The notes under the pieces are model-generated. The model did not search any database. It saw only the letters and a list, made by a program, of their open reading frames with translations, and was not told the origin of the DNA. 11,346 nt of DNA, from the NCBI GenBank assembly GCA_011523485.1, contig WTGR01000253.1:1-11346 (forward strand), in the 5' to 3' direction. Below are positions 6,728 through 11,346 of the stretch, piece after piece (positions within the stretch are counted from its first letter, which is position 1; each line of letters starts with the position of its first letter). The translations under genes were made by a program, and so were the position numbers. The DNA comes from Acidobacteriota bacterium. GTDB lineage: Bacteria > Acidobacteriota > Vicinamibacteria > Vicinamibacterales > UBA8438.

Positions 6728-7579
6728 CTACGACCCGTCAACGCGAGGCCCTTGCGCCCGCTCGAACTCCACGCATAACGGTGCGGGGCGGCCCCGGGCC
6801 GCCGAGTCGCAGTACCACAGTCGTCCGGTCCAACGATCGAGCACGTACGCTCCCGCGCGCGCCCCGCCGGAGCCAACCGGTGCGGCGACCTCGAACCGGG
6901 GCCCAAGCAGCGTAAGAAGAACAAACAGGGCGGCGCCCAGCAGTCCCACCCCCCACAAGATCGAGTGAACATGCCGCCCCTGCGGCAAGAATCTCATCGG
7001 CGCCGGGGCGGCTTCGACGGCCTCGGCTGTGGCGACCGGGCCCGCAGCCGAACCACTGGACCCCGGATGACCTGCACCGGCCGCACCGCCGCCTCCTCCG
7101 TCCAGGCCGAGGACGGAGCCGATCGACGCGCCGAAACCGGGACCACGCCCCCGGACGTCGGCGTCACCATCCCGACCGCGCCCGCCCCGCGCCGCCGGTC
7201 CATCGGTATAGCCGTCCGGAATCACCGGCGGGCGACCATCGGTGCGCTCGAGACCCACTCTCGCTACCGCGGGGTCACCGTCATCGTCGAGCCCGAGGTG
7301 CACCAGGTCGGGCCGGCCCCCGGTCCCGGAAGCGACCACGGTAACGACGCGGCGAAGCCCGCGGTCCAGTACTTCTTCCACGGCCTGACTGCGGGTGAGC
7401 CCGCGCTCTTCGGCCAACCGCTCTACGCGATCTCGCAAGCGAGCCGGAATCCGGGCGCGGACGCGCACCCGATCCGACGGACGCGAGTCCGGGGACGGCG
7501 CGTCCAACGCGTGCATCCCCGGAACGGACCGGCCAGACCCGGCAAGCGGCGAACCGCCGCGATAGCGCTTGTCCGTCAT
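6728..7579 (-). CDS. Membrane-anchored ribbon-helix-helix protein
   Basis: A 283-residue protein joining a DNA-binding-type domain to a membrane anchor. Residues 37-78 fit a ribbon-helix-helix: the strand RVRVRARIP, helix 1 ARLRDRVERLAEERG, then LTRSQAVEEVLDRGLRRV. A low-complexity Gly/Ala/Asp linker spans 125-195. One transmembrane segment runs about 207-226 (ILWGVGLLGAALFVLLTLLG). The C-terminal 244-272 part (AYVLDRWTGRLWYC, then APLCVEF) has two cysteines that could pair outside the membrane. Predicted topology: RHH in the cytoplasm, short tail in the periplasm. AAGGAG (7586-7591) lies six bases before ATG. The upstream methyltransferase stops at 7583, so the two form an operon. An RHH on a membrane anchor could tether plasmid DNA or a partner to the envelope, or the RHH fold may only dimerise. 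Both are inference. Confidence 0.8.
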   Translation of the reverse strand: MTDKRYRGGSPLAGSGRSVPGMHALDAPSPDSRPSDRVRVRARIPARLRDRVERLAEERGLTRSQAVEEVLDRGLRRVVTVVASGTGGRPDLVHLGLDDDGDPAVARVGLERTDGRPPVIPDGYTDGPAARGGRGRDGDADVRGRGPGFGASIGSVLGLDGGGGGAAGAGHPGSSGSAAGPVATAEAVEAAPAPMRFLPQGRHVHSILWGVGLLGAALFVLLTLLGPRFEVAAPVGSGGARAGAYVLDRWTGRLWYCDSAARGRPAPLCVEFERAQGPRVDGS

Positions 7580-7582
7580 CAG

Positions 7583-8165
7583 TCACTCCTTTCCATGGAA
7601 ATGGCAAGCGTACGGCGGCCGGTTCAACAGCCTCGACACCCACAGGCGTGCCACCGGGGCGCGCGCCCCCACCACCGCGGCCGCGACAGCCCGGCCGCCC
7701 GGGAAGGGCCGCTCGACAGTGAGCAGTCGAAACCCAAGCGGCAGCGACGGGCCGATTTCCCGAAGGAAAAAGGCATCGGCCACCGGAAGCAGATGGAGGA
7801 CGCCGCAGGTAGCCCCGCACATCGGAGTCCACCCCAACGGCTCGTGAAGGATGCGCCACGCCCCGGGCGAGCCGCGCAACCGTCGGCGCGCCGCCACCAC
7901 GAGCATCGGATCGAGCTCGACGCCGACGGCGAGGCGGCAACGCCCGGTCGCGGCGGCTACCAGACGCCCGTCACCGCAGCCGAAATCCACGAAGACATCG
8001 TCGGGCCGCAACGCGAGCAACCGCACAGCCGACCCGACGGCGGCGAATCGGCAGCGGGCGATACGGCGCCTCGACCCGCACGCGCACGCCGTCGGCGCCG
8101 TCGTAGACGGGAACCGGGTATCCGGGAGGCGGAAGAGACCCGCCGAACAGCCGAGCACCAGCCAT
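7583..8165 (-). CDS. Class I SAM-dependent methyltransferase, probably frameshifted
   Basis: The downstream part encodes an S-adenosylmethionine-dependent methyltransferase: LRPDDVFVDFGCGDGRLV is motif I, VGVELDP carries the ribose-binding acidic residue, and VLHLLPVADAFFLREI matches the LYLLPE region of small methyltransferases with an N-terminal PYVPTP motif (related to the FAM173 lysine methyltransferases). That open frame extends upstream to an ATG at 8251, but its first 65 or so residues look unnatural (Cys/Arg/Ser-rich). In the frame starting at ATG 8165 the sequence reads MAGARLFGGSLPPPGYPVPV and ends EAPYRPLP near 8049. Joining this to FAAVGSAV at 8047 by skipping one base gives a 193-residue protein with exactly the family spacing between PYxPxP and motif I. 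So there is a one-base frameshift, either a real mutation or a sequence error. GGAG lies 11 bases before 8165. The substrate is unknown. Confidence 0.75.
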
Positions 8166-8251
8166 GGATCCGCTCGCTCCAGAGACAACCGGCCGCCCGC
8201 CGGCTCCGTTGACAAGTCCTGAACGCCGCAGCGTGCTGCGGCTCCACGCAT

Positions 8252-8591
8252 CGGATTCCGGGTCCCCGGCTCACGGAAATCTATCCGACAGCCTCTCTGC
8301 GACTTGCCGCCCCGACGCCTGCCTCCGTGGGCCGCTCACGGACTTGTCCGTTTCCAAACGGCGAGACGCATCGTCGCGACTCTCCTTCGACTCGCGCTTC
8401 GCGCCTCCCGGTCACGCACGACGGGCCACAGCCGGCCCGCAGCCGGCTCGCAACTGGCGAGCAAGACGACTCCCGTTGCGCTCTCCGCGCACGCCTGTAT
8501 CCCGCGCCGCCTGCGATGTGCGCGCGGGGCGCGACGCCTTCGACGGCGAGCTCGCAGCCAGCCGCGCCATTCCTTCTCCAGGAGAACAAGA
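8252..8591. other. Divergent intergenic region between methyltransferase and Cys-rich gene
   Basis: The leftward methyltransferase operon and the rightward gene at 8592 are transcribed away from each other, so this stretch (from 8166 if the start at 8165 is right) should hold both promoters. It contains short direct repeats of CAGCCGGC around 8430-8450. I see no convincing -35/-10 pair and no supported gene. The open frames here are Arg/Ser/Pro-rich shadows. Confidence 0.35.
8580..8585 (+). promoter_or_regulatory. Ribosome binding site that fixes a TTG start
   Basis: AGGAGA lies six bases before TTG at 8592. It decides the start of the Cys-rich gene, whose frame is also open for about 290 bases upstream with unnatural composition. 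Confidence 0.6.
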
Positions 8592-8987
8592 TTGCCGCTC
8601 ATCGACCTGCTCCCCCCGAAACAGCGCGACGCGTTGCGCCGCCTCCGCAAGCGCCTCCGCAAGCGCGAATACATGCGGCGCATCCGAAGCGCCGTCGACT
8701 ACAAGCTCCTCTGCCCCGGTGTCGACCTGCCCCTCGAGGCCGGCACCTGTGGCCGCTGGATCTGGCCCCAGAGCAGCCGCTGCATCCGATGCCACAACCG
8801 TCGGATGTGGCTCTTGAAGTACAGCCTCAATCCCGTCGAGGCAGCCATCGCCACACTCCTCGCCGCCGACGTTCTCGAAGACGTCGCTGACCACGTCGGC
8901 AACCGGCCCGCGCCCGACCGCCTCCTCGACACCGTGCCGCTGCTCGACGACCTGTCCGCGCTCGGCGATCCCTGTCTTCGATGGTAG
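8592..8987 (+). CDS. Small Cys-rich, possibly zinc-binding protein
   Basis: A 131-residue protein of no recognised family, starting at TTG behind AGGAGA. Residues 10-33 are a strongly basic helix (KQRDALRRLRKRLRKREYM), suited to binding nucleic acid. Cys41, Cys53, Cys64, Cys67 and His68 (RCIRCH) could form a zinc site. The C-terminal half (79-125) is helical and acidic-hydrophobic: NPVEAAIATLLAADVLEDVA. Gene status rests on the ribosome site and the balanced composition beginning exactly at the TTG. The antisense frame over the same stretch looks like a shadow. It is divergent from the methyltransferase operon and is followed by the structured non-coding region. A DNA-binding regulator is a guess. 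Confidence 0.6.
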   Translation: MPLIDLLPPKQRDALRRLRKRLRKREYMRRIRSAVDYKLLCPGVDLPLEAGTCGRWIWPQSSRCIRCHNRRMWLLKYSLNPVEAAIATLLAADVLEDVADHVGNRPAPDRLLDTVPLLDDLSALGDPCLRW

Positions 8988-9203
8988 CGGCCGGCGCGGT
9001 GCCGCCTCCTGGCTTCCCTCCGGCAGACAGCGGCGCGCTTGGCCGCCCGCCCGACCCTGCCCGGCGCCGAGGCGAATGCCCCAGCACCGCTCGTGGTCAG
9101 CGTCAGCCACGTGCCGGTGGTTGCCATTCGGCAGCAGCAATGTCGGAAACGACCAGGCCCGCCTCGTCCACCGCGCGCTCGCCGAAAGAGCAGCTCCGGG
9201 TTG

Positions 9204-9235
9204 TGAGGTTGCCTCGGCAGTGCGGGGCAACCTCA
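9204..9235. repeat. Strong 13-bp-stem hairpin
   Basis: TGAGGTTGCCTCG (9204-9216) pairs with CGGGGCAACCTCA (9223-9235) over 13 positions with one G-T wobble. The loop is GCAGTG. No T-run follows, so it is not an ordinary terminator. It lies in a gene-free stretch and could be part of a transfer origin, a single-strand origin or a structured RNA. Confidence 0.6.
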
Positions 9236-9248
9236 GACACCCAACGCA

Positions 9249-9265
9249 CGAGCCCTGTGGGCTCG
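9249..9265. repeat. Second hairpin beside the 13-bp stem
   Basis: CGAGCCC (9249-9255) and GGGCTCG (9259-9265) form a perfect 7-bp stem with loop TGT, 13 bases after the larger hairpin. Confidence 0.5.
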
Positions 9266-9964
9266 GCGAAACACGACTGCGCGACGCGCACACGCCGCGC
9301 TTCGAGCGGCGGCGGGTTGCATCAACGGTTCGCGTGGGCACACGGGCCGCAACCCAGCACGTAGTGGCGAGCATCCTCTCGCGCACAGTCTGCAACGACA
9401 CCAAGTGTCGCCGCTGAGATGGCAACCCCGATCACGTACGGGCACCGACCACGGTCCTGCCCGAGGACGATCTCCCGTGCCTGGTGACCCGCGCCCGGCA
9501 GTTCGCTCGCGTCTTTGCAGATCCGCGCCGGCGATAGCGGGAGTCGCGCGTACGAGTACCGTGCTTGAGGCCCGGAACTACGACGTTGCACGCGCCGCGA
9601 CACGCACCGCTCATCGTGATGGAGCGCGATCGCCGGGAGGCGCCGCGACGCGGCTACGCACGGCAGTTCGCCCGAGTCGTCGGCGTCGGATCGCGCCGGG
9701 CACGCGGGTGCACCGGGGTCGTCACCCGATCGCGATTGACCGCGGATCCTTCCGCGTAGCGCGCGGGATGCTGATCCTGCTCGTCCGTGACCGCGAGGTC
9801 TTCGATCCGCGCAATGAAGTCGCGTGCCGTCTTCGTGCGTATTCAGTCGGTCATCGACCTGCCCCGCGAGAAGCTGCTCCTGGCGTCGTGGCGCCAAACG
9901 CAGCACGCAGCCGCGATTCCGGGCACGGGACCGACCCGGTTCCAGCGGCCGATGGTCCGCGGAA

Positions 9965-10318
9965 TCAGCCGCCCTCCGGCTCCGGGTACTCGAGTCGTGG
10001 TTCGTCGATCGGCACATCGTCGCGCGATGTCCACGCGCCCTCCACCGACGCACCGCCGCGTGGCCCGCGCCGCGGACCCCTCGTCGTACGCCTCGAGTGT
10101 GCTGTCGCAGGCCGGAGTCCAAGGCGGCGGCGCCGACGCAGATCGTCGACCACGGCCGGCAAGCCGCGGCTGATCGCCATGCGCAGCAGCCACGCACGCG
10201 ATACGCGCAGCTCCGAGACGAGTTCATCCAGCGTGTGCGACTGCGTCGCCGTGAAGCGCACCTTCACGACGTACGCCAGCGGTTCCCAATGCGAATCGAC
10301 AATCGTCCGGCGCGACAT
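9965..10318 (-). CDS. Ribbon-helix-helix protein (second of tandem pair)
   Basis: A 117-residue protein. Residues 14-60 fit an RHH domain: the strand LAYVVKVRFTA, helix 1 HTLDELVSELRV, then SRAWLLRMAISRGLPAVVDD. A basic stretch (RRRRR, 61-65, then RRGPRRGPRGG) is followed by an acidic, Pro-rich C-terminus (VPIDEPRLEYPEPEGG). ATG 10318 was chosen because the homologous-looking sequence starts soon after it. AGGG lies about 8 bases upstream, a weak ribosome site. The same frame is open to a GTG at 10501, overlapping the preceding gene, and that extension (178 residues) cannot be excluded. It follows another RHH gene after about 150 bases. RHH proteins of this size act as transcription repressors, partition adaptors or relaxosome accessory factors; which one is not decidable here. 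Confidence 0.65.
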   Translation of the reverse strand: MSRRTIVDSHWEPLAYVVKVRFTATQSHTLDELVSELRVSRAWLLRMAISRGLPAVVDDLRRRRRLGLRPATAHSRRTTRGPRRGPRGGASVEGAWTSRDDVPIDEPRLEYPEPEGG

Positions 10319-10469
10319 CAACCCATCCCTGGCGCCAACCGCGAAGACATGTTTCCACTCAGGCCGCGCAGCACCACCCGTGCGCGGCACGAAACTTACT
10401 CGACCCGCCGGTCTGAGCCCGCACGGATACGGATCGCCAGGCCAGAAGGCACTGGAACGCAACCGCCCG

Positions 10470-10931
10470 TCAGTTCGAATCCAAGTCGGCAACCGGACCA
10501 CTCGCCGAACTCAACGACGGATTACCGAGCACGCGATCAACGACGCGGTCGAGAAGCTCATCGCGCTTGTGCCGCAGGTCGTTCGGCTCGCACGCATCGT
10601 GTAGCGCCGTCCGCAGCTCCTCCGGAGAGATCTCCGGCACGCGCTTCAGCATCACACGGCCTACGCGCACGAGCCGGCGCTCGATCCCGAGGTTGGCCGC
10701 ATCCGCACGGTCGGCGTCATCAACCGGACCGAGCGCGCGACGGCGACGCACCATCCGGTCGTCGGCGTAACGCGCCCGCAGGCGGGGCAGGGCGGCACGC
10801 ACCCCCGCGAGCCCGTGCTCAAGCGCTTCGCGCAACAGGTGTGAACGCTTGACGCCGCTCCGATACACGAGCGCGTCGTAACGCTCGAGCACGTCGCTGG
10901 GGACGAAGAACGTGAGCCTGACCATGGCCAT
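10470..10931 (-). CDS. Ribbon-helix-helix protein (first of tandem pair)
   Basis: A 153-residue protein. Residues 3-47 form a clear CopG/Arc-type RHH: the strand MVRLTFFVPS, helix 1 DVLERYDALVYRSGV, then KRSHLLREALEHGLAGVRAAL. The rest (50-153) is helical and charged (EISPEELRTALHDACEPNDL, then KRDELLDRVVDRVLG) and may mediate oligomerisation or partner contact. ATG 10931 lies seven bases after AGGAGG. A GTG immediately before it (10934) would be too close, and an ATG at 10925 is also possible. It is the first gene after the repeat-rich region at 11000-11346, which would be its promoter and plausible binding site, as RHH proteins usually control their own genes. Confidence 0.8.
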   Translation of the reverse strand: MAMVRLTFFVPSDVLERYDALVYRSGVKRSHLLREALEHGLAGVRAALPRLRARYADDRMVRRRRALGPVDDADRADAANLGIERRLVRVGRVMLKRVPEISPEELRTALHDACEPNDLRHKRDELLDRVVDRVLGNPSLSSASGPVADLDSN

Positions 10932-10938
10932 CACCGCA

Positions 10939-10944
10939 CCTCCT
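10939..10944 (-). promoter_or_regulatory. Ribosome binding site of the first RHH gene
   Basis: AGGAGG on the minus strand, seven bases before ATG 10931. It favours that start over the adjoining GTG. Confidence 0.7.
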
Positions 10945-10999
10945 GAACGCCCGAGTCGCAGCGGCGCGCAGACGGGCTCGGGGCACCGGAATCCTCTCC

Positions 11000-11022
11000 G
11001 TAACCGTCCGGCGGTAGGTTAC
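11000..11022. promoter_or_regulatory. Candidate operator upstream of the RHH gene
   Basis: GTAACC (11000-11005) and GGTTAC (11017-11022) are inverted with 11 bases between. A second inverted pair, CGGTA/TACCG, sits at 11012-11024. A related TACCTACC lies at 11075-11082. The position, about 70 bases before the RHH start, suits an autoregulatory operator. Confidence 0.4.
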
Positions 11023-11212
11023 CGAGCCGTGGCACGCGAGCGCGCGATCTTACGCCCCGGCACGAGTGATGTATTACCTACCCAAAAACCGCTATTTGGC
11101 AGGTGGCACAATTTCTTGTACCGGACAAAAAATAGGACGCCAAGAGGGCCCGGCAGTTTTTGCCATTACGCAATCGGCCAAATAAACATGGTTTGGCAGG
11201 TTTCATGATCAG

Positions 11213-11225
11213 GGCGTAATACGCC
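11213..11225. repeat. Palindrome GGCGTA-A-TACGCC
   Basis: Perfect 6-bp arms around one base, inside the A+T-richer region; a plausible protein-binding site. Confidence 0.4.
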
Positions 11226-11264
11226 AATGAATACGCGATCTGCCAGAGGCACGTATGACGTACA

Positions 11265-11278
11265 CGCACATATGTGCG
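11265..11278. repeat. Perfect 14-bp palindrome
   Basis: CGCACATATGTGCG is fully self-complementary, as in operator sites for dimeric proteins. It lies five bases before the TTTTTGGCAGG repeat. Confidence 0.45.
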
Positions 11279-11305
11279 GACTTTTTGGCAGGCTATTTGG
11301 CACCC

Positions 11306-11346
11306 TGTGAGCGACCCCCTTGCGGCGGTCGCTCACACCCCATTTT
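11306..11346 (+). terminator. Terminator-like hairpin at the window edge
   Basis: TGTGAGCGACC (11306-11316) pairs perfectly with GGTCGCTCACA (11327-11337) around a 10-base loop. TTTT ends the window (11343-11346), five bases after the stem. No rightward gene is seen ending here, so it may instead be a structural part of the repeat region. It is cut by the window end. Confidence 0.4.

Larger units (their letters stand above)
8988..9964. other. Region without a convincing gene, structured and partly decayed
   Basis: All long frames here are Arg/Ser/Pro/Cys-rich and lack ribosome sites. Two hairpins lie at 9204-9265, and the hexamer GGTTGC or its complement occurs five times between 9119 and 9354. 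A further inverted pair, GGGTTGC (9314-9320) and GCAACCC (9349-9355), encloses CGTG/CACG. On the minus strand, 9842 to 9654 is open with a natural-looking composition (for example TARDFIARIEDLAVTDEQDQ). It has no start codon and a TGA just upstream, so it may be a gene remnant. Confidence 0.45.
11040..11346. other. A+T-richer repeat region: candidate origin, partition or control site
   Basis: No supported gene. The sequence is clearly richer in A and T than the rest of the window. TTTGGCAGG occurs at 11095-11103, 11192-11200 and 11284-11292, and TTTGGCA again at 11296-11302. TATTTGGC occurs at 11093-11100, 11294-11301 and inverted at 11177-11184. The 11-mer GCTATTTGGCA is at 11091-11101 and 11292-11302. 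ACGCCAA occurs at 11137 and 11221. There is also GGCA/TGCC around GTTTT (11152-11164). Repeats of this kind bind Rep, partition or RHH proteins. The spacing (97, 92 and 12 bases) is not that of a regular iteron array. Confidence 0.55.

Noticed and set aside
8412..9425. 337-codon minus-strand frame opposite the Cys-rich gene
   Set aside because: No ribosome site and mostly low-complexity composition; the + strand frame has AGGAGA and a sharp start.
9322..10227. 301-codon minus-strand frame
   Set aside because: Overlaps the RHH gene in another frame and is Arg/Cys-rich; it has no recognisable domain.
10319..10501. N-terminal extension of the second RHH protein to GTG 10501
   Set aside because: Would overlap the preceding gene and its composition does not look domain-like; kept only as an alternative start.
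9405..10604. 399-codon + strand frame
   Set aside because: Arg/Ser/Pro-rich and antisense to two RHH genes with clear domains.

Overview
The window is GC-rich DNA with purine-rich Shine-Dalgarno sites and long open frames on both strands. A complete IS21-family element also fits a proteobacterium. The gene content looks accessory: a small exported lytic transglycosylase, an IS21 element, a tandem SLOG-fold protein, three ribbon-helix-helix (RHH) proteins (one membrane-anchored), a small Cys-rich protein and an A+T-richer repeat region. This suggests a plasmid or integrative conjugative element. No relaxase, VirB/Tra ATPase, Rep, Par ATPase or integrase is visible, so the replicon type is inferred only. 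No tRNA, rRNA or CRISPR array was recognised.

Layout. At 1-760 there is a small hairpin and a leftward transglycosylase gene. At 970-3497 lies a complete 2,528-bp IS21-family element (istA, istB) with two-unit inverted ends and a 6-bp target duplication (TGCAGC). It has inserted within the start codon of the next gene, and its terminal A rebuilds the ATG. At 3497-6525 three rightward genes follow: a 624-residue protein with two SLOG/DUF2493-like domains, a 90-residue membrane protein, and a 244-residue protein with an internal duplication. At 6728-8165 a leftward pair encodes a class I methyltransferase, apparently frameshifted near 8048, and a membrane-anchored RHH protein. Convergent transcription meets near 6526-6727.

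At 8592-8987 a rightward 131-residue Cys-rich protein starts at TTG behind a strong ribosome site. From 8988 to 9964 no gene is convincing, but there are two adjacent perfect or near-perfect hairpins and possibly a decayed leftward coding fragment. At 9965-10931 two leftward genes encode soluble RHH proteins. Upstream of them, 11000-11346 holds inverted repeats, several copies of TTTGGCA/TATTTGGC, two palindromes and an 11-bp-stem hairpin before a T-run. This is the best candidate for a control, origin or partition site bound by the RHH proteins.

The most unusual points are the start-codon IS insertion, the tandem SLOG protein, the RHH-transmembrane fusion in an operon with a broken methyltransferase, and the two structured non-coding regions.
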